Of a stretch of DNA of 64,000 nt, positions 44,231 to 54,960 are shown one piece after another. The notes under the pieces were generated by a model, which was not told where the DNA came from, ran no database searches, and worked only from the letters and a program-made list of their open reading frames with translations. Source of the DNA: Prorocentrum cordatum (taxonomy: Eukaryota; Sar; Dinophyceae; Prorocentrales; Prorocentraceae). The stretch covers positions 64,001 to 128,000 of the forward strand of contig CAUYUJ010021177.1 in the NCBI GenBank assembly GCA_963575745.1. The letters are read 5' to 3'. The position numbers were made by a program, and so were the translations under genes. Positions within the stretch are counted from its first letter, which is position 1. Every line of letters begins with the position of its first letter.

Positions 44231-44599
44231 CCCGCGACGCGTTCAAGATTCCCCCAGCGGCCACCAAGAAGCCTCACATGCCGAACGCAAAGCCTGATAA
44301 AAACAGCCGCCGCCCCTGCAACTCCGCACCGCAAAAGACCACTCGGTCAGTCGACAACGGCACGCAATTATGGGCCGGCGGAATAAGCGAAGCGATTCAA
44401 TAAGATGAGGACGAGGAGAAGCAATGGGGAGCAATAGCAGCAACAGTAGAGGGGGATGGAGGAGGAAAGAGGAAGGAGCCAACATCTAGGTGAGAAGGGA
44501 TGAAACAGGATGTATGAGCGAGGAGAGGGAGTAGTAGAGAGGCAGTGGAAGGGATGATAAATAATGGTGAAGCCTGCTGCCCTGCCGTTAGAGGAAAGT
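44231..44599. other. Unassigned
   Basis: A/G-rich sequence with GGAGGAAAGAGG words between the repeat locus and the triplet repeats. No gene seen. Confidence 0.4.
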
Positions 44600-45062
44600 T
44601 GACGATGACGATGATGACGATGATAATGATGATGCTGCTGCTTATGATGATGCTGCTGCTAATGATGATGACGATGATTATGGATTCTGGCTGATGATGT
44701 TGATGATGCTGGTGATAAGGATTATGACGACAGTGATAATGATAATGCGAATCTACTGAACATGATAATGATGATGTTCATGCTGCTGATTATGCGGATT
44801 ATGCTGATGATGCACATGTTGATGATGATGCTGTTGCTGACGCTGATGATGCTGATGATGGTGCTGCTGATGCTGCAGATGATTATGTTGATGATGCTAG
44901 TTATGCTGACGATGCTGATGATGATGCTGATGCTGATGTTGCTGATGACGATGAAGATGATGACGATTATGATGGTGGTGGTGATACTGATGAAGAGAGG
45001 AAGGGAGGAGGAGGAGGAGGTGGAGGAGGAGGAGGAGGAGGAGGAGGAGGAGGAGGAGAAGA
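44600..45062 (+). repeat. GATGAT/GCTGAT and GGA triplet region
   Basis: About 400 bp of GAT, GCT and TAT triplets, then a GGA run (45005-45060). The Met/Leu- and Ile/Ser-rich frames are artefacts. Confidence 0.85.
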
Positions 45063-45597
45063 ACAAGGAGGAGGTGAAGGTGGCGCCGGCTGGCAGCGCT
45101 CAGAATTCGCTCATGCTGGCCGCAAGCTCTGGCTGCCCCGCAGCCAGCGGCCGCAACCGCCACGGCGTCGACGTGAGTGGGTTGACGTACATCGGCTCGC
45201 TGGGCCAGGTGGGGCGGAGCGGCTCGTCCACCCCGGCGACGCCTGCTCGGGTCCAGGCGGCGCGGCTGCTAGTCGTCGTAGATCACCACCACTTCCTCGG
45301 GCTGGCGCGCCTAAGGAAGGCCGGTTGGACCCTCGGAGCCCAGTTTGCAGAGCCTCGCGGCGAGACGGCCTGCAAACACCCGCTGCCGCTTGTCACAACG
45401 CCCCGATGCACCCCTGGGACAAGCCACGGAAACGCTTTTTGAACTGCAGAGAGGATTCCCGATGTACCGCCCAGTAAGGACGTGTGAAACAGCATTCACG
45501 TTCGCATGCGAGAGAAAGAGTTTGCACGGAAGGCTCAACAAATGAACAATTCGTTCACTCACCAATCGATCACCAGACAGGGGTCCCCCCCCGGGTC
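45063..45597. other. Possible coding remnant, unassigned
   Basis: After the GGA run the plus frame stays open to 45442 with mixed composition. The minus frame at 45283-45495 is also plausible. Neither shows a motif I can name, so no gene is called. Confidence 0.3.
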
Positions 45598-45700
45598 CCT
45601 GGACCGTCAAACATTGGCTCGGGATGAAAAACTGGTTCGAAGGAACGGGTCCAGACCTCTGGGGGTCGACGTTGTAAACAGGTCAGCACGTCGGGGGTCT
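45598..45700 (+). repeat. GGGATGAAAA dispersed repeat, copy 4
   Basis: TTGGCTCGGGATGAAAAACT, then GGAACGGGTCCAGACC, GGGGGTCGACG and GTCAGCACGTCGGGGGTCTG. It aligns with the 30515 and 30965 copies, same orientation. Confidence 0.6.
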
Positions 45701-46347
45701 GGGCTCCCAAGCCCCGGGGTCCGGCAGCAAAACGACTCGGGGCGGAGAGCTGGCCCCCGAGCCCGCTTCCTGCAAGGCCTGGCTCCTTCACGCCAAGCCC
45801 CCCGCTCTGGACTTGGCGGTCCCCGAACGGTGCGGTGACCACTGAGTGCGGTGAGTCAGTGGGGATTCCGGACCGTCGTGCGGTGAGGCCTTCGGGTCTT
45901 TCAAGGTCACCGAATTGTCTGCTACCGCAATCTTTTGGGCCCCCCCCGTAGGCCGCATACTCAGGAGGACCATGGGAGGAAAAGCAGAATGGTTGGCAAT
46001 GTGAGCAGCAGCAGCAGTATCAGAGACGGCCTGGACTCCATCAGGCTGCCTGTGCCTGCTGACGAATTCCGCCAGCTCCCTGCGCCACAGCTTGTTGGCG
46101 TCCTCCCACTTCCTCGCAAACAGTAAGGCGTGCCCTTCACCCCCAACGGGGGGGGAGGCTGTGGGTTACGCGCGGACAGCTCCCCCACGTAGCCCGTGCT
46201 GCCTCAACAACCCCCCAGGGAAGTCCCGGGGTCTTGACACTCCAGCACCGCCTCTGGTGGCGGCCCAGGGGCGCTTCGCGCCCCCGTAGTGGGGTTATGT
46301 GACCGCCCCATGCCACACTCGGGGCTCACTGAAGCCAGCCTGAACCA
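45701..46347. other. No gene supported
   Basis: Unremarkable sequence between the repeat copy and the long decayed coding region to the right. No clear repeat or frame. Confidence 0.4.
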
Positions 46348-47958
46348 CTATGGCTGCTGGGAAGAATTACCAATCAAATGATAACCCTGGCCAACCCTCG
46401 GGCAAACCCTCCGACCGACCCTGCGGCCAGCCCTCCGACCCCAGACCCCCCGCCAAACCTCTGGCCAACCCAGGTGGCCAACCCTGGTTAGGGTGTATGT
46501 AAGTTTTCCCATAAGACATGATACTTCCATCTCTATTCTCCATTCATCACAGCCTATCCCTGTGGTCTCGATCGCCCTGGTTGCCGCTATATCGATCGGC
46601 GTGTCGGCGGCCTGACCGAGCTTGCCGATCGACGGATCAACGTCGCGTGCACCCAGATGCAACTGTGCGTCAACTTTCGTGGCGGAAGAGTATGTGCTGG
46701 AGTGACATGTCAGCTCCTTGAACTTCTGTGTGTGAGCGCGACGACAGGCTATTCGTAAGCTGGCTTGCAGGGGTACCGTACTGGGTAAAAAAGAGATAAC
46801 CATGTCGGTCTCGCGGTGTTCGGCTAGATAAAAAACATTTTGATGCCGTGGGGTCGCGTACCCCCAGATACGTAACCTAAGATGAGGAAGGGTTGCGTCA
46901 CTTCCGCAGGGGGCCAAGATTGCCAGCCATGTGTCAACATACCCATCGAAACATAACTTGCATGACCCTCCCGTTCGGCCAACGCCCGGCCAAAATTTCC
47001 CCCTCCCTCCCAATGCCGTCCCAATGGCCATCCCCAATCGTTTCTCGAGCCGCGTCCAGCTGCTCCTGATGATCCCCCTGCTCCTTCTGTAGTTCCCGCT
47101 CCTGGTCCTGCTGCGCAATTGCACAATCTGAATGCGTCTTTCCTCTGCCCCCCGAAGATGACAACACAGTGGCCCGCCCCCTCCGCGTGCTGTTTGTTTG
47201 TGTACACGAGATGTCAAAACATTGTTTTGGCTTCTGATGTTCTACAATCAGATTGCTTTCGGTGCTTCAGACTGGTGCTGCTGCTGCAGCTTGGGCCGCA
47301 TGATCGGATGTTTTTTTTTTTGGTTGTTTTGCCAATTCTTCGTTGATGTGGGCTCTTTCTTGGCCATGCTGATAAGCAAAGTGTGGTGATGATCGTCGTG
47401 TACTTCTTCATCCTCGTCTTCGTCCTGTAATATTCTTTTACTCAGATCTTCAACGTAGGTGATGTACCACTCAGTGCCATAGCGAGATGATCGTGGTAGG
47501 GTGTCCGTTAAGCTCTGGGCTAGCAACAAGATCAAGAGGGGGCCAGCCAGCTTGGGGAGAGCGCCCAGGAGGGCGCGCGCGCTGGGCGAGCGGGCCGCGA
47601 TCCTTTTTACTTGGGCCAACCCACAGCAGCTGCGTCGAACCTGTGGGTCAGAAGTGGGCCCGGGTCGATGACTAAATCAACTTCCCCCGCGGCCGGCCCG
47701 GCGAGCTCCACTCGCGCGGGCGGACAAACCTGATTTAGGTATCGCCCCGACTTGTTCATACATGCGTCTGGGCACGCGGCACCCCGCAAACGGTTCTCCC
47801 ACCGTCTTGCTTGCCGTGCAATAGACGCAGGTGGCACCTGTGTGCAAAGGCGACTCAAACCATTCCTTATGGACGTAGTTGAGCCTCAAACACCAGTCTC
47901 GAGGGGGGTACGTCGGCATAGCCGCTTCCCTCCCTCGCTCTCTTCCACGTACCCTCAT
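46348..47958 (-). pseudogene. Decayed coding region, 3' part
   Basis: Minus-strand frames alternate. 47958-47677 has a compact Cys-containing stretch (YVHKEWFESPLHTGATCVYC). A frame ending at 47607 carries LVIDPGPLLTHRFDAAAVGW. 47619-47248 starts with a hydrophobic Leu-rich stretch (ALPKLAGPLLILLLAQS), then acidic and His-rich residues. 47217-46348 is weaker. Together they look like the end of the long decayed region above. The Leu-rich stretch could be a membrane segment. No family recognised. Confidence 0.35.
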
Positions 47959-47987
47959 TGGTGATCGCGGGAGCCCCGGCCGTCATT

Positions 47988-48884
47988 TTACCAGATGTCC
48001 GAGCTCCATGTCCACAATGACCACCAGTCGGCGCCATGGGGCGGAGGAATCCGTTGTCTGCTGCGCCGTGTCGTCACGCGCGCGCGCCGTGCCCTGCGCC
48101 GCGCGGCATCTGCCTCTGCGCGCCACGGAGCATCCAGGTATCGAAAATCACGCGCGGCGGGGGGGCGTGCAGTTCGCGTGTAACCAGAGGAGGCTGCCCC
48201 CGTACTGTGGGGCGTGTCCCACTGCGTTGGGTTCTCAGCTCGGCGCCGCCCGGATTCTCGTTGATCATCTGGCGCTCGGCTGCTTGTCCCCTCTGATCCC
48301 TTGCCGCTGCTCTCCTTGTCCTTCCCTTTTCCCGCGACGCCCTCCCCCGTCCTCGCTGCCCTGGAGCGGCCCGCAGACTTCGTTGAGTGAGGCCGCTTGG
48401 CGCCCTTGGCAAATGGCTCGCGCGCCGGGGCGCCAGCTTCGACGTAGTCGGCTGGTGCATCCGTATGCGTAGACCGTGACTTAGGCATAGGGGCCCTGCG
48501 AAACTCAGCCCGAGGCCAGTGTTCCTCAATTTCCGCCGCCGCGGCAGCCTCCAGTCTGGTGAGCGGCTGAGTGTCCTTCATTCCGGGAGCCGTCGTGCGC
48601 TATGCAGACCAACCGCAGATTGGCTCCTCTCGGTGACGCTCATTTGGATGAGTGTCGTCCCAGTCGAAGGGGTTCAGTATGGAATGGCCTTCCTCACTCA
48701 TCACCCTCCTGCTGATATATGGCCACCGCTCCTTCGGGGGAACCGCCGCATCCTTCCCTGTCGCTGGCGTGCCGTGGCGTTCATCCTGGAACTTGATAAA
48801 CCTTCGAACCAGCTTCCTCGTCTTCTCGAGCATGTAGGGGTTCTGCGGCGGATTCGTCTTCTGGACGCGTGGGCAACCAAACAA
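47988..48884 (-). pseudogene. Decayed coding block with in-frame TAG
   Basis: A frame from 48884 (motifs YMLEKTRKLVRRFIKFQDER, ERWPYISRRVMSEEGHSILN) reaches TAG at 48602-48600. It then continues in the same frame from 48581 through a basic, Ser/Arg-rich stretch to 47988 (ends GADWWSLWTWSSDIW). One nonsense change would explain the break. It lies downstream of the 48781-49674 frame in another phase, so there is also a frameshift near 48880. Confidence 0.45.
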
Positions 48885-50383
48885 AGACCGTCATGGTTCT
48901 ACTATGGAACGCAGTCTTACCTTGAAGGGCGTTTTCACTAGGTAGGGACATCCCCTCGGCATTGGTCTCCATCCACTTCTCATGCGTCCTCCGTTGCGCG
49001 CGATAAGTGTCTGCCCCAGTCCATCTTTTCGGCCCGAGGTCGTGGGCGTAGTCTGGGCGAATCCTCTTTTCTAAACTAAGATCCTTGTGGGCGACCTTCG
49101 GCTTTATGACCTCGGAATCGGCAATGCGGGTCCCGTGCTTCACAATAGCCCGACGCGTGAAAGACATCGGCGTCCCTGGCCGCTTGCAGCAATCAGTGCT
49201 GCGCAGAAGGTGCCCGTCTTCCCAAAAGTGAGGCGCGCATGGCGCGTTCTTCCTCTCCGTGGAGGCGAGCCCAACACCGATGTCCTCGATGGCCGGGCGG
49301 TGCAGCTCGCAATTCTGCTTGGCGAAATTGATGCAGGCCGCGAAACGTCGGTCATAGACCAACGTCCACGATGCCCGTGCATGCTGTATGCCCGACGCCG
49401 TAAGCCGCATTTTCCGGTGGATATCACTCCACGTAGGGCGGAAAGTCGTCGCCATAGTGCCGTCGTGCTGTATCCCGATATCTTGGTTGTCAAAGATACG
49501 AGGCTGGAGCGTCAGCGCGTGCATTTCTGACAGTGGATGCGGGTCGTCAATTCCGAAGACCCTGGCATCCAGATCCTGGCCAGCCACTGCTCTCGCCCAT
49601 CCTCCTGGTCTGAGCCACCTAGGCAGCTCCCCGCTTGCTTCGCTGTTCTCGCCAGTCTGAGTCTTCTCGACCACCGCCTGTGCCCCTTCGGCACCCCGCT
49701 CGCAACTCCAACAACTGGTCCGTCTAATGCGGCGTGCGGTCCAAGCTTGGTCGGAAGACAGGTGATGAAGCGATGCTGTCGAATCCCCTGGAGGTCGTTC
49801 TTCGGTGCTTCGAGGTGCCGGGTCATAGAGCGCTTCGCGGCAAGATCGTCCAAGGGAATGACGACGGCCTGGTGGGAGTATCTCGCAGCCGCCTCGTACC
49901 TGATGTGCATGCGTTTCGGGTCTATGGCCCGAGCGGAATGACCCTTGCAGACGCAGAACATCAACGGCGCTCTAGCCATCGGTGGCAGGATATGGACTCC
50001 CGCGTCAACGTTGTCTCCCTCCATCGGCGTGCGCCCAACACTACTGTCTTCCAAGTCATCGTGCTCGGCGGTCGGGCCGGTATCTGCGTTCGTTCATCAT
50101 ATTTACGCCGAGGATCTGGACCGTGTTGGGAGGTAGTTGGGCGAGGGCATGTACGAAGCGAGCTGCGGGCGCGGGCCGCGCTGTGCATCGCCAAATCGAC
50201 AATGAGCGAGCCTAGTCCAGCTTCCTCCACGTCCATTCCCGAGTACCACGCCAGTGAGCGTCGTTCATTGGCTAATTCTATCGGGATAGGGCGGGACTCG
50301 GGGGATGTGAGACAGTGTGGTTCTACTGTGTTGAAGCGGGCGCGCAGGAAACGTCGAGCTTTTGCACCATCTTCAGCAGTCAA
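48781..50383 (-). pseudogene. Decayed coding block with GHS-containing segment
   Basis: 49674-48781 holds a long well-composed stretch (motifs FRPTWSDIHRKMRLTASGIQ, IEDIGVGLASTERK, RAIVKHGTRIADSEV). 50054-49512 (another phase) holds HILPPMARAPLMFCVCKGHS and HIRYEAAARYSHQAVVIPL. 50383-49961 holds further coding-like sequence. The GHS segment loosely recalls RNA 2'-phosphotransferase (Tpt1/KptA) proteins, but I cannot place their conserved Arg/His residues and do not assign it. Confidence 0.4.
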
Positions 50384-50401
50384 ACTACGAAGGGGCTCAA
50401 G

Positions 50402-51194
50402 TCATGGGTCGCCAACCAATCCTCGCGTCCACTCAAGCGTCCGCTTTTCGTATCGCCAGTCCCTCTTCTCTCGGTCTTCGAATGACTCTGGGCCAGTGTC
50501 ACGGTATTCTTCCAGCCTCCGTGCCAACTCGATGGGGGGCGCGCGTATTTCCCCGTCGTCCCCGTCTTTGATGAGCGAGGCGCCATATTCGTCCTTCTCT
50601 GCGTATTCGAGCCCGACATGAGCTGTCTCTCCCAAGTCCCTCTCCCTCTGCTTGTACTCGTCAATCGAAATCTGTTCACTCTTGGGAGGCGTGGGAACTC
50701 CGCTGAGACAGGAATACCTCGACATGAAAGCGCGAGGGTATCTTGCCAGAGAGCACGTCCAAAGGAATCAGCTCAGGCGGGCTTTCGCGAGGTATAACCT
50801 CAACCTGCTTTTCCGTATCTTCGTCCTGCTTATCCTCAGATTCGCCGGGCTCGTCTTCTTCTTCCTCTTCTTCCGCAAGACCTTGAAACGTGGCCTGGGC
50901 CCGGTGCCCGTAGCCGCCAGGGGGCGGAGGGCCCCCTTCATCAGACGCGTCCAAATCGACCACCTGCGGAGCCCTCCTGTCAATTGGCCGCCCTTGCTTG
51001 GGTCTTGCACCCTCGATGGGATCCTGGCCTTGAGTGGGCGTGGCAGCGTCAAGGGGTGAAGGAACGGGCGGGGAAGTGGCGGCATAGCCTTGCGCCCTCC
51101 CTTCCGCGCCCATCGGCAGTAGACTGCCCTGGCCCGCTCTCGGGGCGGTCCGAGTCGACTGCCACGCCCGCGGCAGAGGACAGCCCTCCTTCAT
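50402..51194 (-). pseudogene. Decayed acidic coding block
   Basis: Pro-rich, then a strongly acidic run (seven consecutive Glu/Asp near 50850), then RESPPELIPLDVLSGKIPSR. The phase changes near 50725, after which ELARRLEEYRDTGPESFEDR follows to a stop at 50402. Codon-level coherence across the shift indicates one former frame. Confidence 0.4.
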
Positions 51195-51292
51195 CCCTGG
51201 GGCGATCTGAGTCCACAGACATTTGCGTCGGACTGTCAGTCTCCTCGGTCAAATCCGCCGCGCCCTCGTAGATCTCAGCTTGGCACCACAAT

Positions 51293-51883
51293 TCACCGAC
51301 TTTTCTCATGCGCCAAGATCTCAGCAGGAGCATTGTGCTTGTGTGGGTCAGCCCAGCGCGAATATGCTCGCTGCTGAGGAGTGCGCAGGTCGATCTGCAG
51401 CGCAGTATTTTGTCTCTCGCAATAATCGCATGGAGCCACTGGCTTGAGGTGCGCTGGCTTCTTCTGCGTACCCTCCTGCACTCCCCTGTATGGTGTGCAG
51501 TGACATCCAAGTTGAAGGCAGATACATACCTGCTCCAAGCGGGATATTTTCCCCGTTGCCACCATTGGGCGTTCCTTAGGACGCGGCCTCGCATCATCCA
51601 TCGGGGGCGGTTGATGGAACGGCGCCCCTTCCCGCGGATCAGGTGGCTGCGTGGCTGGAGGAGAAAGGCGGATGTAGCTCTTTCGAAGGGAAACGAAACA
51701 ACGTATTCGCGTAGCAAATCTTCTTGAACCCAGTCGCTCTGTGCGCTGGCACTTCTGCCCAGGCGGGGTGGTCTTGCGATGGGCCACTGTCTGTGCGTGT
51801 ATGCTGTCGCTGTCAATCCGAACGAAATCTTTAATGCGCAGGCGGAAATCCACTGCCAAAACGACCGATTTGGCCCCAATCAA
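51293..51883 (-). pseudogene. Decayed coding block with Cys cluster
   Basis: Starts near 51883 (VVLAVDFRLRIKDFVRIDSD) and shows a Cys/His cluster about three quarters along (CICLQLGCHCTPY, then PCDYCERQ). It slips phase at least twice: a neighbouring frame carries VQEDLLREYVVSFPFERAT. It continues in a third phase as GELWCQAEIYEGAADLTEET to about 51049. Confidence 0.4.
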
Positions 51884-51946
51884 GTCATCCGCAATGCCAT
51901 CTGCACCTGCACGGTTGTCAGCGTCTGAATCGGGTTTGGTGTTCCC

Positions 51947-53264
51947 TTAACCCATGTCATCATCTTCCCCGGCAGTGGGTAGTACCCTCAGCTTATGCTC
52001 TGTGAAGTCTCCGGCCGAGTATTGCATCCAGCGGTTATAGACATCCACCTCTGCTGGGATGACGTTGTTCATCTCGAGCTTCGACGCTGTCGTAGCGGAC
52101 CAGGGTGTTGACGTCGGGGGTGCTTGAATTGATCCGTTTCCAGCTCTATTCCCCAATGTACATCTGTAGCCCATGGCAGTCCGCTCTCGGCAGCAAAGGC
52201 ACGACTGCGTTCGATGAGCATTTTTCTGTTGTCACGGATTTATTGAATTTGCTTTCGCTGCCGAGGGCTGCACAGTCCCCGACGGGCCTCCTGCATGTGC
52301 GCCTTGTTGTAAATCCTCATGGGGTCATAGCCCTCAATGCGCTGCGCCGCCTCCCGTATCTGCCAGAGAGGCACGGGAACCGTTTCTGTCCACCCAAACC
52401 TCGCCACTTCCACTGGGGTGAGGGGGTCTGGGTCAACGATGGTGGCGAAATCCAGCTCGAACCCGTCTCCTTTCGAGACCTTGGGGAAGTCTAGCCAAAG
52501 CTCCTTGGCGTTTGTCTGCAGAGGCGCAGCGAAGTACAAGCGGAGAGCAATGCGTGCGAGATTCTGGAGATGTGAGCAGCAATGCTGCTTGTTCATCTTC
52601 GTGTCCACGGCTTTGACCCCCCAAACTCCGAAGGCGGAGCCAGAGTCTGGAAGTCGCACGTCGCAGCCAGTCCGTCATTGAAAAGCTCAGCCGCGCAAGA
52701 GTTGGCGGTGTGCTGCCACGGGATGCCCATCGAATCCTCAAGGGCGTACACACCTTCCGCAAGCGTGTTGGAGGTTATATAATGCTTCGTCCGTTATCCG
52801 TCTTTCTCTTTGGAAGCAACCGAAACGGCCGTGTTGAGGACTGCGCCGGGCCTGTTGATATTGATCGCGCGCGAGTAGAACTTCCACCCGTGCGAAACTG
52901 GGCGGAAGATCGAACGGTCGGGTGTCTGGTGTGTTCTGGCTGAGCATCGACTGCGAGCTCGGCAGTGTCAAGGAGGTCGCAAAGCGTCCCTGACACGCTG
53001 TCGTCACTTGTGCTAAAGCCACCTCGCACTCAACCGCTCGAATGCTGGTCGAGTAATGTGCTGCTTGGTAGACATTGGGAAGCATGCGCGCCGAGTCGCC
53101 CATGCGAACCAAGCCTTAGAGCCAATCGTTGTGCCGCGTCGCTGATGCGTGACATCGTCCGGTATCGGTTCACGGTCCAACCCCTTGGGCATCGATGGGA
53201 CATACGACAACAGCACCTGGTAATCCACCTGACTGTCATGAGGAACCTCTCCACTTATCAGCAT
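51947..53264 (-). pseudogene. Decayed coding blocks
   Basis: Several consecutive blocks in changing phase. 53264-53013 has VDYQVLLSYVPSMPKGLDRE. 53112-52738 has EVALAQVTTACQGRF. Near 52735 there is MGIPWQHTANSCAAELFNDG. 52659-52240 is well composed (VWGVKAVDTKMNKQHCCSHL, ARIALRLYFAAPLQTNAKEL). 52174-51947 ends EHKLRVLPTAGEDDD. Between phases there are no intron-like inserts, so the breaks look like small indels. Confidence 0.4.
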
Positions 53265-53736
53265 ACCTCTGATGTCGCCCGTCTCGATCGTATCAGGCCC
53301 AACGATGATCGGTGTCTGATGTGACTGACTCGACTCAGATGCACGAGGGCAGACGATAGCTCTCCCCTCAATCTCGTATATTGGGTAGGACTCGTCGTGC
53401 CCATCAACGTTGGAAGCCCGAATTCACGAGCAAAGAGACTTGAATCTTTTTTCCAGTCATCTACCAGACTCTTGTCGGGGCGTCGCGGGCATAGCCAATT
53501 ACAGCCCCTTCAGTATGTACTAGTACTGCGTCAAACTCATTAACTTCGCACCTTTCCAGCAACGCTGCTATGCACCGAGTCGTCTTGTCGTCGCGCGTTC
53601 TCGCGAAACACAAGATCGCCATCGGGCGATATTGCTGGATAAGAGATGCGGTTGTCGTTGGGCAGAGTGTATATTGGCACGTCTTTCCACGGCAACCTAG
53701 CAGCTGCGCCCTTCTCGTCTATCCAGTCCGCGAGCC

Positions 53737-54960
53737 TCAGGATCCGCGTCCACGTGCGTCAGCTCGGGCAACAGAGGAGCGCCCCGAGACTGAACGGGAG
53801 GAAGGGTTCAAACTCCAAATTTGCCAAGTGTTAAAGTCCATCCTCTCTGTAAGGCACGCTGTTGACGATGCATTCCGCCCGCTTCGGACGGGCAGGCTTG
53901 GTTCCCCTCTGCTTCTCGTCATCGGTGCAGGCGTGGCCTCCTCGGGGACATTCCCCTGGCTGGAATTCGCCTCAATCCAAACCTTAAAGGCGTTGGCGAA
54001 TGTACCTGGCCATTTCCCTCGCATGTGAATGACCGGGGCCCGCCGTGAAATGCCGCGGGTCACCGACGGGGACTCGCCAGTCTTATGCAGCTTCGACCCG
54101 CGCACCCATGGAACTCTGCATGGAATCCCAGCTTCTTCCCAACATCTGATCCTGTTATTGGCAACGGCGGCTGCTCGGCTAGCAAATGTATCCCAGGCGA
54201 CAAATTTCCCACTAGTGGGAGGGCCCCCCCAGGACTGGGCATCGCCCGGCCCCCGGACTACCATGTAGGTATGATCCCTCTGGGCATGTCCAGCCTGCAT
54301 GTCCGCCAGCTGCTTCACTTGCCCCGGCAGTTCCGTCTCCAAGTCGAAGAACTGATGAATATCGGCCCCTGGCGCCGTGCCGCGCAAGCGCCTGTCGTCG
54401 CGGCCAGAGCCCAAACCATTTCCACTCCGCAACAGAACACGACACCATGATCCAGTATCCGTCATGCAGATATTTTGGCTGTCGAAGTTGATCTCCCCCT
54501 GGTGGTCCAACGTCGAGGTGGTCGGGGGGGTGGCGCCGCCCTGGCAGTATGCGTGGCACCCCGCAGTTTGGTTGTGCAAACTCATCCGAAGGAGCGCCTT
54601 CGCCCTCTCGGGCTGCTTTTCACCTTGCGCTTCATAGAGCACCCCTATGGGTTCTGAAAGCAGCATGATGTTAATGTCGGGGTGCGAGTATTTGTTCTTC
54701 TCTCATGAGCACTCAGCAGCGGCACTGTACCAGTTCTTGATCGGCACATTTCCCCTTGCGTAGTCGAATATGTTTTGGCCGACGAACCTGGCGTGGAGTC
54801 CACCCATCTCGATGAGTGCTGAACAGGCCGCGCACGTCTGCGCGAACGACCAGTGCTCGATATGTGGGACAACAGCAACATTGACAAGCTCCGCCACCCG
54901 GATCGCCAAACCCCGGGCAAGTATGACATGGTCAGCTGCCAGCGCAGCGCCCGCTGTCAC
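53737..54960 (-). pseudogene. Decayed coding block with in-frame TGA
   Basis: A frame from 54960 (motifs HIEHWSFAQTCAACSALIEM, HARFVGQNIFDYARGNVPIK) is cut by TGA 54705-54703. It resumes in the same frame, continuing past ATG 54666 (ICMTDTGSWCRVLL, ATELPGQ-like and GGPPTSGKFVAWDTFASRAA) to a stop at 53737. The start of this frame overlaps by one or two bases the end of the block at 54957-57192, one phase away. Confidence 0.5.

Noticed and set aside
49512-50054. RNA 2'-phosphotransferase (Tpt1/KptA) assignment
   Set aside because: Only a GHS tripeptide and a loose M-A-R context agree. The conserved Arg and His residues cannot be placed, and the frame is broken.
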